In this document: piece by piece, positions 1 to 10,135 of the stretch
Layout of the letters: each line of letters begins with the position of its first letter
Position numbering within the stretch: position 1 is the stretch's first letter
Source: Planctomycetota bacterium
GTDB lineage: Bacteria > Planctomycetota > UBA1135 > GCA-002686595
Assembly (NCBI GenBank): GCA_002862085.1
Contig: PKCK01000126.1
Coordinates: forward strand, 1 to 64,000
Length of the DNA stretch: 64,000 bases
Direction of reading: 5' to 3'
Program-made: the position numbers and the translations under genes
Notes under the pieces: generated by a model
The model's input: only the letters and a program-made list of their open reading frames with translations
Told to the model about the DNA's origin: nothing
The model's database searches: none

Positions 1-554
1 CCGAAGCTGGGCCGGCCGGGCTGCTCCGAGCCCGTCTGCATGAACGTGATCGCGGGGTCGTGGTTGATCGCGTCGGTGTGGACGCTGCGCATGATGCACA
101 GGTCGTCGACCATCTTCGCCGTGTAGGGCAGCGTCTCCGAGACCTCGGCGCCGCTCTCGCCGTGGCGCGCGAAGTCGAACTTGCTCGGCGCGATCGGGAA
201 GCGCGACTGGCCGGAGGTCATCGTCGTGATGCGCTGGCCGTTGCGGATCGAGTCGGGGAGCTCCTGGTCGAACATGTCGCGGAGCTTCGGCTTCCAGTCG
301 AAGGTCTCGAACTGGCTGGGCGCGCCGGACATGAACAGGTAGATGACCCGCTTGGCCTTGGGCGCGAAGTGCGGCCCGGCGGCGCCGTCCTGCCCGCGCC
401 CCCGGGCGAGCACACCGGGACCGATGAGGCTCGCGAGGGCGGCGGTCCCGATGCCCGTGGCCGAGCGGCCGAAGAACTGGCGACGCGTCAGGTGAGCGGC
501 GCGCTCCGCGGCGGGGGAGTGGCGGAGGAGGTCGAGGTCGTCGTGGTTCCGCAT
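1..554 (-). CDS. DUF1501 family Tat-exported protein (partial, C-terminus beyond window)
   Basis: The start codon is complete and the frame stays open to the left edge, giving 184 residues. The N-terminus carries a twin-arginine motif, T-R-R-Q-F-F-G-R at about residues 23-30, then a hydrophobic alanine/leucine stretch, so Tat export is likely. The following segment ([19 protein letters not shown] near residues 66-84, later NHDPA and QTGS) is typical of DUF1501, a family related to the alkaline phosphatase/sulfatase fold and abundant in planctomycetes. The ATG shares one base with the TGA of the DUF1549/DUF1553 gene, so the two are translationally coupled. That pairing is standard in planctomycetes; the substrate is unknown. 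Confidence 0.93.
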   Translation of the reverse strand, partial: MRNHDDLDLLRHSPAAERAAHLTRRQFFGRSATGIGTAALASLIGPGVLARGRGQDGAAGPHFAPKAKRVIYLFMSGAPSQFETFDWKPKLRDMFDQELPDSIRNGQRITTMTSGQSRFPIAPSKFDFARHGESGAEVSETLPYTAKMVDDLCIMRSVHTDAINHDPAITFMQTGSEQPGRPSF

Positions 555-3500
555 CAGTTCTTGCTCAGCGCCTCGTCGAGGTTGAGGACCGCGCTCGCGG
601 CCAGGGTCCAGGCGGCGTGCTCCGCCGGCTCGAGGCCGGCATGCCCCGTCGGCTGCATGGGCAGCGCGCCGACCCCGAGGAGCTCGGCGGCAGCGGCCTC
701 GTCCTCGAGATAGCGAGCCTCGAGGTCCGTCACGAGGGAGAGGAGCGCCTCCTCCTCGTGGCTGGCGGCTTCCCTGCCGAGCACGAGTTCGAACAGGGCG
801 TCGACGCGTCGCGCCGCGCCGTCGACCTCGACCGGCCCGCCGAGGACCCGCGCCGCGAGGAAGCGCGCGGCCTCCACGTAGGTCGGGTCGTTGAGGGTGA
901 CGAGGGCCTGGAGCGGGGTGTTGGTCCGCTCGCGCTTCACGACGCAGGCGTCGCGCATGGGCGCGTCGAAGGTCGTGAGGTTGGGCGGGGGCGCCGTGCG
1001 CTTCCAGAAGGTGTAGAGGCTCCGCCGGTGGAGGTGCTCCTCGGGGCCCTGCGCGTAGCGCACCGTGTTGCTGCGCGAGTAGCCCACCGCGAACCAGACC
1101 CCGTCGGGCTGGTAGGGGTAGACGCCCGGCCCGCCCATGGACTCGTCGAGGAGTCCCGCCGCGTAGAGAGCCTGGTCGCGGATGACCTCGCCGTCCAGGC
1201 GGTGGCGGGGACCTCGCGAGACGAGGACGTTGTCGGGGTCGAGCTCGAGCAGCTCCGGAGTGACGGCGGCGTCCTGGCGGTACGCGCGTGAGAGCGCGAG
1301 GCGCCGGTGCATGCCCTTGACGTCCCAGCCGCTCTCGACGAACTCGACCGCGAGCCAGTCGAGGAGCTCGGGGTGGCTCGGCCACGCCCCCTGGGCGCCG
1401 AAGTCCTCGGGCGTCGCCACGAGGCCGCGGCCGAAGAAGTGCTGCCACGCGCGGTTGACCCAGACCCGCGCCGTCAGCGGGTTCTCGGGCGCGACGAGCC
1501 AGCGCGCCAGGCCGAGCCGGTCCCGCGGGAGCTCCTCGGGGAAGGCCGGGAGGGCGCCGGGGGTGCTCGCCGTGACGACGTCCCCGAGGCGGTCGTAGGC
1601 GCCGCGCATCTGGACGTGGGCGGGGCGGGGATCCATGCGCTCCGCGGACACCATGGTCGTCGGCAGCGAGGCGCGCAGGGCCGCGGCGGCCTCGCGGGCG
1701 CCGTCGCGCTCGGTCTCGAGGGCCGCCCACTCCGGGGCGAAGCGGCGGCGCCAGATGCGCGTCACCTCCTCCGCCGCGGAGCCGTCGAGCTCTCCCTCGC
1801 CGCGCAGGCTCAGGGACAGCTCGAGCTCGGGCGGGAAGTCGTCGTCCGCGCCGCGCTCCTCGAAGCGGTAGACGAACCCCGCGGCCCCGCCGCCGTTCAC
1901 GACCTTGCAGACCATCTCGTGCTCACCGGCCGCGAGCTCGACCTCGACGCGGTCCTGATCGAGCCGTGCGGGCCTGCCGACGTCGTTGGCGTGGACCTCC
2001 TCGCCGTCGATCCAGACCAGCAGGCCGTCGTCGCTCCCGAAGAGGAGCGTCGCGCTGGTGTCGCGGCTGGCGCGCAGCGTCGTGCGCAGGGTCGTCACGC
2101 CGATGCGCGCGGGCAGGCGCAGGATCTCGCCCTCCCGGAGCTCCGGCGCGGCCGCCTCGGCGGGGGTCCTCGGGCCGGCCTCCCTTGCGCTCGCGAAGAG
2201 GCCGCGGGCAGCCTCCGCGTCGACGGTGGCGCGCGTCCAGGGCCCGAAGGCGAGTCCGGCGGGCTCCTCGTCCGTGCGCTTCACGGCGAGGCGGACGCGC
2301 TCGAGGCTGTGCGCCGCGTAGCGCGACTCGAAGCGCAGCACGACCCGCAGCTCGGTCCCGCCCGGGAAACCGATGGCGCGCCCGAAGCGCAGGAGCGCCG
2401 AGCGATCACCGTCGAACCCGAGCCCTGCCCACCCGGTCTCGGGGTTCTGGTCGAGGACGCCCTCGATCGAGAACCCGGTCTGGGAGTGAGTGGCGACCGC
2501 GGCGGAGAGGGGCACGGGCGCGAGCTCCTCGGAGCGCCCGGCCGGGGCGGCCAGGACCTCCACGGTGGAGAGGACGAAGTTCTGGTTCGAGGCGCGACCC
2601 GGCACGGTCCGGCCCTCGCCGGCGAGGGCATCGATGCGCAGCCCGTGCAGAGCGCCCTCGGGGGCGTAGGCGTCGATGGTGTAGACGTTCTTCGCAGGGT
2701 TCTCGCCCGAGGCGACGATCACGCCGTCCGAACCCGCCTCGAGGGTCGCGCCGCCGGTGGCCTCGGCGCGCTCTGGCAGCAGCACGCGCCAGCTGCGACG
2801 CGTCTCGTCGCCGCGGCTCTCGAGCCACGCCGCCTGGCGCGCGTCGAGCTCGGGCCAGTCGCGGTCGAGCTCCGCGGTCAGCGCGCCCGTGCGCACCTCG
2901 AGTCTCTCGAGCTCCGCGGACTGCCCCTCGGTCGGGACCTGGAGGAAGGGCCGCGGGTTCTCGATGTTGCGGTCGGACGCGTCCTCGTCGAGCGAGTTGA
3001 AGAACGCGTACATCGAGTAGTAGTCCCGCTGGGTCAGCGGGTCGTACTTGTGATCGTGGCACTGGGCGCACGCCATGGTGAGCCCGAGCCAGATCGTCGA
3101 CGTCGTGTCCACCCGGTCCTTCGCGTAGATCGACAGGTACTCCTGCGCGATCATCCCGCCCTCGGCGCTCGTCGGGTTGCAGCGGTTGAAGCCCGACGCG
3201 ACCTTGTCCTGGACCGTCGCGCCGTCCAGGAGGTCGCCGGCGAGCTGCTTCACCGTGAACTCGTCGAAGGGCATCCCTGCGTTGAAGGCGTCGACGACCC
3301 AGTCGCGGTACGGCCACATCGACCGCCGGTTGTCGAGGTGGAAGCCGTGGGTGTCCGCGTAGCGCGCCGCGTCGAGCCAGGTGCGCGCCATGTGCACGCC
3401 GTAGCGCGGGGACGCGAGCAGGCGATCGACCGCCGCGGCGTAGGCCGCGTCGACGCCGTCGGAGGCGACCGCGTCGACGAACGCGCTGGCCTCCTCCGGC

Positions 3501-4054
3501 GTGGGCGGCAGGCCCGTGAGGTCGAGGGTCACGCGGCGCAGCAGCGTCGAGGGCGCTGCCTCGTCGCGCAGCGCGAGCGCCTCGCGCGCGAGCTCCTCGG
3601 AGATGAAGGAGTCGATCGGTCCCAGGCCGAGGGGCGGGACCTCGGGCCGCGCCGGCGTCACGAAGGACCAATGGTCGTCCCAGGGCGCCCCGGCCTCGAT
3701 CCACTTCACGAGGGTCGCGACCTCGTCCTCGCTGAGCGACTTGCCCGAGCGCTCGGGGGGCATGTGATCGAACTCGAAGTCCGTCGTGATCCGGTAGACG
3801 AGCTCGCTCTCCTCGACGTCCCCGGCGACCACGGCGTGGCCTCCGCTGACGAGGGCGGCGAAGGCTCCCTCCTTCGTGTCGAGGCGCAGCCCGGCCTCGC
3901 GCGTCGCCGGGTCGGGCCCGTGACAGAACAGGCACTTGTCCGACAGGATCGGCCGGACGTCGCGTGCGAACTGGATCTCGCCGTCGTCCGTTCCGGCTTC
4001 GGACGGGACGGCTGCGGACAGAAGGAGGGAAAGAGCGGCGACCGCGTGGGACAT
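554..4054 (-). CDS. Cytochrome c / DUF1549 / DUF1553 domain protein (PSD1-type)
   Basis: A 1166-residue exported protein with a signal peptide ending near residue 20. A heme-binding motif CLFCH follows at residues 41-45 inside a PSCyt1-type segment. DUF1549 lies at about 150-370 and contains the second conserved [11 protein letters not shown] motif near residue 330. A central region (about 400-780) looks beta-rich, possibly carbohydrate- or ligand-binding. DUF1553 fills the C-terminus (about 860-1120, around [18 protein letters not shown]). These proteins are highly expanded in planctomycetes and are usually paired with DUF1501, as here. Roles in polysaccharide breakdown or periplasmic electron transfer have been proposed, but the substrate is not evident. 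A TAGACT hexamer lies 6 nt before the ATG. Confidence 0.93.
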   Translation of the reverse strand: MSHAVAALSLLLSAAVPSEAGTDDGEIQFARDVRPILSDKCLFCHGPDPATREAGLRLDTKEGAFAALVSGGHAVVAGDVEESELVYRITTDFEFDHMPPERSGKSLSEDEVATLVKWIEAGAPWDDHWSFVTPARPEVPPLGLGPIDSFISEELAREALALRDEAAPSTLLRRVTLDLTGLPPTPEEASAFVDAVASDGVDAAYAAAVDRLLASPRYGVHMARTWLDAARYADTHGFHLDNRRSMWPYRDWVVDAFNAGMPFDEFTVKQLAGDLLDGATVQDKVASGFNRCNPTSAEGGMIAQEYLSIYAKDRVDTTSTIWLGLTMACAQCHDHKYDPLTQRDYYSMYAFFNSLDEDASDRNIENPRPFLQVPTEGQSAELERLEVRTGALTAELDRDWPELDARQAAWLESRGDETRRSWRVLLPERAEATGGATLEAGSDGVIVASGENPAKNVYTIDAYAPEGALHGLRIDALAGEGRTVPGRASNQNFVLSTVEVLAAPAGRSEELAPVPLSAAVATHSQTGFSIEGVLDQNPETGWAGLGFDGDRSALLRFGRAIGFPGGTELRVVLRFESRYAAHSLERVRLAVKRTDEEPAGLAFGPWTRATVDAEAARGLFASAREAGPRTPAEAAAPELREGEILRLPARIGVTTLRTTLRASRDTSATLLFGSDDGLLVWIDGEEVHANDVGRPARLDQDRVEVELAAGEHEMVCKVVNGGGAAGFVYRFEERGADDDFPPELELSLSLRGEGELDGSAAEEVTRIWRRRFAPEWAALETERDGAREAAAALRASLPTTMVSAERMDPRPAHVQMRGAYDRLGDVVTASTPGALPAFPEELPRDRLGLARWLVAPENPLTARVWVNRAWQHFFGRGLVATPEDFGAQGAWPSHPELLDWLAVEFVESGWDVKGMHRRLALSRAYRQDAAVTPELLELDPDNVLVSRGPRHRLDGEVIRDQALYAAGLLDESMGGPGVYPYQPDGVWFAVGYSRSNTVRYAQGPEEHLHRRSLYTFWKRTAPPPNLTTFDAPMRDACVVKRERTNTPLQALVTLNDPTYVEAARFLAARVLGGPVEVDGAARRVDALFELVLGREAASHEEEALLSLVTDLEARYLEDEAAAAELLGVGALPMQPTGHAGLEPAEHAAWTLAASAVLNLDEALSKN

Positions 4055-4060
4055 GGAGAC

Positions 4061-4066
4061 AGTCTA
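4061..4066 (-). promoter_or_regulatory. Putative -10 element TAGACT for the DUF1549/DUF1553 gene
   Basis: The minus strand reads TAGACT with 6 nt before the ATG at 4054. A -10 this close would start the transcript at or beside the start codon, giving a leaderless mRNA. No convincing -35 is visible. The same arrangement recurs before other transcription units in the window. Confidence 0.4.
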
Positions 4067-4179
4067 TGGGGGACCTCCGTGTCTGCAGGCGGCCCGTATC
4101 GGGCCCGTCTCGGGAAGCCCCTGCGGATGCTCAGGACGGAACGGTCGCTGGCCGACCAATCCCCTCAGAGATCGCCACG

Positions 4180-5772
4180 ATGTTCGAAGACGAGGAACGA
4201 GACGAGCCCGCCACGGGCTCCGGGCCGGGCACGCCGCCCGATCTGCGCGGACGTTCCTTTGCGCACCTGCGGGCATCGCGGCGTCGCGACGCAGCCGCGC
4301 ATGGACGGCTCGGTCGCAGCGCCCAGGGCGTGCACGCGTTCTTCACGCGCGAGCTGTGGGCGCGCGAGCTCACCACGCTCCCCACCCTCCGCCGCTGGAC
4401 CTACGGCGTGGCGCGGGTGGTCCAGCTCACCCTCGCGAACTTCGTCAAGGACCGCTGCACGTGGCGAGCGGCCGCGCTCACCTACATCACCGTCCTCTCG
4501 CTGGTGCCGATGCTGGCCTTCGCCTTCTCCGTGGCGAAGGGACTCGGCGCCTACGAGCAGCTGGAGCGAGAGACGATCGTCCCGTTCCTCGACGCGACCT
4601 TCGGAGAGGCCGGCGTCGCAGCCGGTGATCCCGAAACCTCCGGCAGCGACGGGGCGGACGCGCAGCAGACCGTTCGACCCGAAGCGGAGCGCGGCGCTGC
4701 GGAGGGCGGCGCCGAGGTCCGCCGGGCGATCGACACCGTGCTCGACTTCGTCCAGCGCACCGACGTGTCCAAGCTCGGCGCGCTCGGCTTCCTGCTGGTG
4801 CTCTACACCGTCGTGAAGTTGCTCGGCGCCATCGAGCACTCGTTCAACGACATCTGGGGCGTGCGCAAGGCGCGGAGCCTGCCGCGGAAGATCGCCGACT
4901 ACTTCTCCACCGTCGTCATGGTGCCGCTGCTCCTGATCACAGGGACGACGGTGCTGAACCTCGCGCGCACCGGCTATCCGGGCGGCGAGGGGGCGAGCGG
5001 CCCTGGCAGTGCCCTGTGGCGCGACCTGAGTTCGCTCGCGCTCGTGTGGCTCGGCTTCGCGCTCAGCTACGTGCTGATGCCCAACACGCGCACCCGGATC
5101 ACATCGGCCCTGGTGGGCGGCGTGGTGGGCGGCTCCTTCTGGCAGCTCTTCCAGTGGGCCCACCTGGAGCTCCAGCTCGGGGTCGCGAACTACAACGCGA
5201 TCTACTCGACCTTCGCGGCGCTCCCGATCTTCCTGTTCTGGGTCCACACCAGCTGGATGACGGTCCTGCTCGGCGCCGAGGCGGCCTCCGCGCATCAGAA
5301 CCAGGCGCGCCACGGCCAGCTCGTGCGGAGCCGTGACTACGACCTGGCGCGGAAGGAGCTCCTCGCCCTGCGCCTGGTGGCCCGCGTGACGCGGACGTTC
5401 CTCGCCGGGGAGCCCCCGCGCGGTACGGTCGAGCTCGCCGACGAGCTCGGCTGTCCCGAGCGCACCCTGGAGGAGGTCCGGTCCGCGCTCGAGGAGGCAG
5501 GCCTGATCGCCCTCACCGACGCCGACGCCGACGCCGCGCCGATCACCCTGACGGTCGACCCGGGCATCGTGCGCATCCAGGACGTGCTCGACGCGCTGAA
5601 GGGCTCCTCGGTCGAGGAGCGCGAGGAGCGCGAGGTGGCAGGGGCCGGGGACGGTCCGGAGCTCGACGCCCACGTCGAGCGCGCCTTCGGCGCCTTCCGC
5701 CGAGAGCGTGACGCGGGGCGCGCGAACCTCACCCTGCGCGACCTCGCGCGGGACGAGGAGCCCGCCGGGTAG
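4180..5772 (+). CDS. YihY/virulence factor BrkB family membrane protein
   Basis: A 530-residue inner-membrane protein. After a charged cytoplasmic N-terminus come the BrkB landmarks: LTYITVLSLVPMLAFAFSVAKG, a central helix region containing EHSFNDIWGVRKARSL, then several hydrophobic helices including the segment ending FWVHTSWMTVLLGAE. The C-terminal ~150 residues are soluble and contain a winged-helix-like segment (ELADELGCPERTLEEVRSALEEAGLI), seen in many family members once annotated as RNase BN. The family is not that RNase; its transport role is unresolved. I chose the ATG at 4180 because the upstream in-frame extension is arginine-rich and overlaps the divergent gene. A low-complexity acidic insert lies near residues 150-185. 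Confidence 0.88.
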   Translation: MFEDEERDEPATGSGPGTPPDLRGRSFAHLRASRRRDAAAHGRLGRSAQGVHAFFTRELWARELTTLPTLRRWTYGVARVVQLTLANFVKDRCTWRAAALTYITVLSLVPMLAFAFSVAKGLGAYEQLERETIVPFLDATFGEAGVAAGDPETSGSDGADAQQTVRPEAERGAAEGGAEVRRAIDTVLDFVQRTDVSKLGALGFLLVLYTVVKLLGAIEHSFNDIWGVRKARSLPRKIADYFSTVVMVPLLLITGTTVLNLARTGYPGGEGASGPGSALWRDLSSLALVWLGFALSYVLMPNTRTRITSALVGGVVGGSFWQLFQWAHLELQLGVANYNAIYSTFAALPIFLFWVHTSWMTVLLGAEAASAHQNQARHGQLVRSRDYDLARKELLALRLVARVTRTFLAGEPPRGTVELADELGCPERTLEEVRSALEEAGLIALTDADADAAPITLTVDPGIVRIQDVLDALKGSSVEEREEREVAGAGDGPELDAHVERAFGAFRRERDAGRANLTLRDLARDEEPAG

Positions 5773-5777
5773 CGTCG

Positions 5778-6686
5778 CTACGCGCGCCGCCCGGTCATCG
5801 TCACCCAGCGGCCGCAGACGTGCTCCTCGTCGAGCTCGAGTCCGACGTCGGCGAGCTTCGCCACGGTCGCGTCGCGGTGATCGATGCGGCAGCCGCTGAA
5901 GCAGAACCAGCCCTCCGGCGAGAGGCGCTCGCGGAGCTCCGCGGCGTGGGCCTGGAGGACGTCGGCGTAGATGTTGGCGAGGACCACGTCGAAGCCGGTC
6001 TCGCTGTCCGCGAGCGCCCCGAAGTCCCCGCGGCGGAAGGCACAGCGCGCGGCCACGCCGTTGTCCTCCGCCAGCTCCGCGCCGCTCACGGGGGAGGCGG
6101 GGTCGATGTCGAAGCCGAGCGTCGCCTCCGCGCCGAGCAGCGCCGCGGCCACGGAGAGGACGCCGCTGCCCGCGCCGGCGTCGAGGACGCGTTCCCCTCC
6201 GCGGATCCGGCGGGAGAGGATGCGCAGGCACGTGCGCGTGGTCGCGTGGCGGCCGGAGCCGAAGGAGCCCCCGGGTTGGATCGTGAGCCGCAGATCGCCC
6301 GGCCGCGGCGGGCCCTCCTCGCACCAGGGCGGCAGGAGGACGAGCCGCCCCACGCGGAAGGGCTTCCAGTCCTTGCGCCAGCTCGTGCCGTAGTCCTCCG
6401 GCGGGAGGGCCTTGTAGCGCGGCGCGAGCCCGGCGAGCTCCGGATCCCCGACGGCCTCCACCAGCGCTCCGAGCCGCGCGGTGAGCTCGTCCCGGAGCGC
6501 TGGTGTGTCGTCGGCCGTCATCACGAAGCCGCGCACGGCGATGCGCCCCTCGGGCGCCGGCTCCGCGGCCACCGACGTCGTCCCGAACACCACCGTCGAG
6601 CAGGGACCGAAGCCGAGCGCCTCGCCCACGAGCTCCTGCCAGCCCAGGGGGACGTCCACCCGGATCTCGGTCCAGCTCGTCGTCAT
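5778..6686 (-). CDS. prmA: Ribosomal protein L11 methyltransferase
   Basis: A 302-residue class I SAM-dependent methyltransferase that trimethylates ribosomal protein L11. The N-terminal substrate-recruiting domain is followed by a linker with the family signature DYGTSWRKDWKPFRVG. The catalytic domain has QPGGSFGSGRHATTRTCL, SAM motif I VLDAGAGSGVLSVAA near residue 165, an acidic loop FDIDP, and the LANIYADVL motif near residue 237. It lies 20 bp downstream of the helicase gene on the same strand, so they may be co-transcribed. Its end is only 5 bp from the convergent BrkB stop, leaving no room for a separate terminator. Confidence 0.93.
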   Translation of the reverse strand: MTTSWTEIRVDVPLGWQELVGEALGFGPCSTVVFGTTSVAAEPAPEGRIAVRGFVMTADDTPALRDELTARLGALVEAVGDPELAGLAPRYKALPPEDYGTSWRKDWKPFRVGRLVLLPPWCEEGPPRPGDLRLTIQPGGSFGSGRHATTRTCLRILSRRIRGGERVLDAGAGSGVLSVAAALLGAEATLGFDIDPASPVSGAELAEDNGVAARCAFRRGDFGALADSETGFDVVLANIYADVLQAHAAELRERLSPEGWFCFSGCRIDHRDATVAKLADVGLELDEEHVCGRWVTMTGRRA

Positions 6687-6706
6687 GATCCGCGCCCGCG
6701 ATCGGG

Positions 6707-9700
6707 TCAGTAGGGGAGGTCGCCGGGGTCGATGTCGATGGGGCCGGGCTCGTCGAAGCGGGCGCTCATGGGCCGCTCCCGGGGGACGTCGCGCCCCGCC
6801 TCGCGGGGGCGGTCGGCTCGGCGCACGCCGCCGCCCACGAAGTCCAGCTTCACCCCGGCCTCGCGGAGGGGGCCCGCGACCTCGAGGTGCTCGAGCGCTT
6901 CCCGGCCGACGAGGTCCAGGTCGCCGCGCACGAGGCGCGCCTTCCCGGTCACGTCGAAGGCGCCCGGCTTCTCCACCGGGAGCTCGTCCAGGAACTCGCG
7001 GTGCCGTCTGTCGGTCACGCGCCCGTCGAGGACGAGCACGACGCCGCGGTCCGACGCGCGCCGCATGAGCCGTCCGAATCCCTGGCGGAACTTGGCGAGC
7101 GCGCGCGGCATGTAGATGCGCGCGCGCTGGGCGCCGGTGCCGATGGCGGCGCACTGCGCGTGGTGGTAGCGGTCCGGCACGCCGTAGGGCAGCCGCGCGA
7201 TCGCCACGGTCTCGAGCGTCTCTCCGGGGAAGTCCGCCCCGTACCAGAAGGTGTCCACGCCCAGGAGGGTCGCGTCGGTCTGGTCGCGGAAGCGGCCCGT
7301 GAGCTCCTCCTTCGCGCTGCCGTCCATGCCCTGCCAGAGCAGCGGGAGCCCCGCGGCTGCGAACGCGCCTCGGGCTCGCTCGGCCACCTCGCGCACGTCC
7401 CGCAGGCTGGTGAACAGCACCAGCATCCGCCCGCCGCTGCGCGCCGCGTACCAGGGCAGGTAGCGACCGAGGAAGTCGAGGTACGACTCGCGGTCGCGCA
7501 CGGACGGAAGGCCCCGCGGCACGCCGACCAGCACGCGCCCGTAGTCGAACACCTCGGGCGCGTGGAACGTCGTCACGCGGCGCGTGCCGGCGGCGCGGTC
7601 GTAGTCCCCCGTCTCCTCGTCGACGTGGGCCACGCGGTCGAGTCCGAGGTAGCCCTTGGCCTTGTCGAAGCTGCGTCCGAGCCGCGTGGTCGCCGAGACG
7701 AAGGCCGCCGCCGCGAGCTCGGGGTAGTAGTGCCTGCCGAGGGCGTCGCCCGGCAGCAGGACGAGCGCAGCGAGGACCGCCTCGTCGCGTGCGTTGCGCT
7801 CGACGTCGTGGAACACGTCGCTGGTGAACGACGGCGCGTCGTCCTCGACCGGCAGCCACCGCTCCAAGGCCTCGACGATCTCCGCGAGGTCCGCGCGCGC
7901 GACGTCGAGCGCGCGGCGGATGCGCGCGCGGCCGCGCATGCCGACGCCCTCCAGCTCCTCGGAGATCTGCGCGAGGGTGGACTCGAGGCGCTTCATCGCG
8001 CTGCTGGCAGCGACGCGCGCGTCGACCATGCCCGCGGCCCGACCGGAGTGCAGGACGTACTCACGGAACAGGCCGTAGAGCTCCGCGTCTCCGCGGCCGA
8101 GCTGGGCGCCCGAGCGCCAGCGCTCGTACTCGAGCACCTCGCTCTCGAGGGACGCCAGCGCGCTGCTCGTCATGGACCACAGCGAGCGCGCCCCGCGGAC
8201 GCGCTCGGCGAGCCCCCCCGGCTCCAGCAGGCCGCCGCCGAGGCGGTCGAGCGGCGGCTTCGAGCGCCCGCCGCCGCGCGCCCCCGGCTCGTGGAGCCTC
8301 GCGAGCACGCGCCGGATCCCGCCGAAGGTGACGCGGTGGCTCCACGCCGACATGGCCTGGTCGTGCAGGTGCTCGCACTCGTCGAAGACGATCCGGCGGA
8401 AGAACTCGGGCCGCGCGAGGGCGAAGGACTGGTTCGTGAGCACGACGTGGCTGCGCTGGGCGCGGGCGCGCGCCACCTCCGCCGCGCAGGTCCCGCGGTC
8501 CCCCGCGCGGGTGCAGCAGGCGCTCCGCGCGCGCGCGTGGCCGAGCGTCCGCGACAGCGCTGTGCGGTACGCGTCCGGCGCGTCGAGCCCGAGGGGCGGC
8601 CTGCGGGGGAACGTGTCGAGGTCGCCGTCCACGTCGCGCAGCCCGAAGAGCGCGAGCGCCGTCCAGGCGAGCCACACCTCCGCCTCGTCGCCCTCCTGCG
8701 GCGCGTGCGCTCGCAGCGAGCGCCAGCAGAGCGAGGCCTCGCGGCCTTTCAGGACCGCGACCCGCAGCCCGCCGGGGAACCCCGCGCGCGTGAGCGCCTC
8801 GAAGGCCCGGGGGACCTCCCGATCCATGGCCTGGCTCTGGAGCGCGCGGGTGTACGTCGCGACGCCGACGCGCACGCCGTAGCGCCGCGCCCACATCAGT
8901 GCGGGGAGCAGATAGGCCAGGGTCTTGCCCGTCCCGGTCGGGGCGTGCACCAGCAGCAGGTCGTCGCCGCCGAGGCAGCGCGCGACCTCCTCGGCCACGC
9001 GGTGCTGGCTCTTCCTGTACAGAGCGCGCCGCCCCTCCGCGTTGGCGTCCGGGTCGAAGAGCGCCGGGAGGTGCTCCCGGAAGACGTCGTCGAGCGCGGC
9101 GAGATCCTCGTCGAGGAAGGGCGCCGCCTCCTGGATCTCGGGCGGGAGGATCGGCTCCGGCTCGATCCGGAGGAGCTCCTCGGTCACCGCCGGGGAGAGC
9201 GGCGCGAGCGGGTCGTCCTCGTCGATCTGCTCCTCCGAAGCGGCGCGCAGGAGTCCGTCGGGGACGCGGTCGAGGTCCACGAGGGCGGCGCCGCCCGTCC
9301 AGGTCGCGGGACGATCGACGAGGTCGAGCGCGAGGCAAAGCCGCGCGCCGGCCGCGGGGTCGGTCTCCACGAGCAGCGCGGCCGCGCTCGACCAGCCGTG
9401 AAGCAGGACGGCGTGGGCCGCGGGACCCAGCTCGGCGAAGCGCGCCACGAGCTCCGCGGTCGCCGCCATGAGGTGGGGAGGCAGGACGTCCGCGGGCGCG
9501 GCGGGCGCGAGGGACTGCTCGATCAACAGTCCGAGGATCTCGAGCGCTGGACGAGCGGCGAGGGGCCCGGGCTCGAGCAGGAGCAGCAGCTCGTCGAGCC
9601 CGAGCCGGGTCGACGCCGAGGGCGCGCAGCCCGCCGCGCGATCGAGGGCTGCTGCCCAGCGCGCGTGCCGCTGACCCTCCGCGACGACTGCGGGGCGCTC

Positions 9701-10000
9701 GCCGATGAACTCGCGGAGACGGAGCCACCCGTCGATCGCGGACTCCTCGCTCGACACGTCGAGGTCGAGGCCCTGCCACTCGCCGGAGTCGTCGAGGACC
9801 ATCCCACGCAGCGCCACCACTGCCGCCGCGGAGGGCTCGGAGGCCTCGGCGTGCAGGTGGACGAAGGCGACGCCCGCGGGCCCGAAGGCCCGCGGCGGCG
9901 CCGCCGCGGAGCCGACCTCGCCCGGTGAGCCCGCGACGGTCGCGCCTCGCGGCTCCTCTCGGGGCGGCAGGCTGTCGCGCCTTTCTGGTCGTCGATCCAT
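6707..10000 (-). CDS. DinG/XPD-type superfamily 2 DNA helicase with decayed exonuclease-like N-terminus
   Basis: A 1097-residue protein. Helicase motifs are clear: Walker A HAPTGTGKTLAYLLPAL near residue 355, a DEAH-box variant D-E-C-E-H near 540, and C-terminal motifs TFWYGADFPGE and KFRQGFGRLMRR for strand translocation. Four cysteines (ASLCWR near 428, CC and C within SACCTRAGDRGTC near 492-503) sit where DinG and XPD hold an iron-sulfur cluster. Residues ~33-180 follow the layout of the DnaQ-like exonuclease domain of Bacillus-type DinG, but the acidic metal ligands appear replaced (AFVHLHAEA where the family has V-D-x-E-T). I infer a structural, non-catalytic remnant. Likely role: 5'-3' unwinding in repair. 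Unusually large for DinG. Confidence 0.85.
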   Translation of the reverse strand: MDRRPERRDSLPPREEPRGATVAGSPGEVGSAAAPPRAFGPAGVAFVHLHAEASEPSAAAVVALRGMVLDDSGEWQGLDLDVSSEESAIDGWLRLREFIGERPAVVAEGQRHARWAAALDRAAGCAPSASTRLGLDELLLLLEPGPLAARPALEILGLLIEQSLAPAAPADVLPPHLMAATAELVARFAELGPAAHAVLLHGWSSAAALLVETDPAAGARLCLALDLVDRPATWTGGAALVDLDRVPDGLLRAASEEQIDEDDPLAPLSPAVTEELLRIEPEPILPPEIQEAAPFLDEDLAALDDVFREHLPALFDPDANAEGRRALYRKSQHRVAEEVARCLGGDDLLLVHAPTGTGKTLAYLLPALMWARRYGVRVGVATYTRALQSQAMDREVPRAFEALTRAGFPGGLRVAVLKGREASLCWRSLRAHAPQEGDEAEVWLAWTALALFGLRDVDGDLDTFPRRPPLGLDAPDAYRTALSRTLGHARARSACCTRAGDRGTCAAEVARARAQRSHVVLTNQSFALARPEFFRRIVFDECEHLHDQAMSAWSHRVTFGGIRRVLARLHEPGARGGGRSKPPLDRLGGGLLEPGGLAERVRGARSLWSMTSSALASLESEVLEYERWRSGAQLGRGDAELYGLFREYVLHSGRAAGMVDARVAASSAMKRLESTLAQISEELEGVGMRGRARIRRALDVARADLAEIVEALERWLPVEDDAPSFTSDVFHDVERNARDEAVLAALVLLPGDALGRHYYPELAAAAFVSATTRLGRSFDKAKGYLGLDRVAHVDEETGDYDRAAGTRRVTTFHAPEVFDYGRVLVGVPRGLPSVRDRESYLDFLGRYLPWYAARSGGRMLVLFTSLRDVREVAERARGAFAAAGLPLLWQGMDGSAKEELTGRFRDQTDATLLGVDTFWYGADFPGETLETVAIARLPYGVPDRYHHAQCAAIGTGAQRARIYMPRALAKFRQGFGRLMRRASDRGVVLVLDGRVTDRRHREFLDELPVEKPGAFDVTGKARLVRGDLDLVGREALEHLEVAGPLREAGVKLDFVGGGVRRADRPREAGRDVPRERPMSARFDEPGPIDIDPGDLPY

Positions 10001-10072
10001 TTAATGGGTAGATGGGCGCCCTCTGCGAGGTGCATGCATGGAGTGTGGGTTTCCGAGCCATTGCGCTTCGGC

Positions 10073-10078
10073 TAGACT
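10073..10078 (+). promoter_or_regulatory. Putative -10 element TAGACT upstream of leucine dehydrogenase
   Basis: TAGACT preceded by GC, matching the hexamer found close to other starts here, but 91 nt before this ATG. If used, the transcript would have a leader of about 85 nt containing the 6-bp inverted repeat at 10090-10106 and the 20-bp palindrome at 10116-10135. Confidence 0.3.
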
Positions 10079-10115
10079 CGGTCCCTCGTTCATTGATCTC
10101 CAATGATCGACCTCC

Positions 10116-10135
10116 CCGGGTGACGCGTCACCCGG
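10116..10135. promoter_or_regulatory. Perfect 20-bp palindrome, candidate operator upstream of leucine dehydrogenase
   Basis: CCGGGTGACGCGTCACCCGG is its own reverse complement over all 20 bases. It lies 34 bp before the leucine dehydrogenase ATG, in the 169-bp gap to the divergent helicase gene. A shorter inverted repeat, TCATTG-ATCTC-CAATGA, sits just upstream (10090-10106). The symmetry suits a dimeric repressor or activator (for example GntR-, TetR- or Lrp-type); the identity of any regulator is not visible. Confidence 0.5.

Noticed and set aside
1307-4816. 1169-residue open frame on the plus strand opposite the DUF1549/DUF1553 gene
   Set aside because: Arg/Ala/Gly/Glu-rich antisense shadow of a GC-rich gene whose minus-strand product has clear domains. 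No recognisable motif.
4165-6324. Long minus-strand frames antisense to the BrkB gene
   Set aside because: Arg/Gly/Glu-rich composition typical of antisense GC frames; BrkB and PrmA reading frames explain the region.
9997-10007. CCATT-T-AATGG inverted repeat at the helicase start codon
   Set aside because: Only 5 bp per arm and overlapping the start codon; likely chance.
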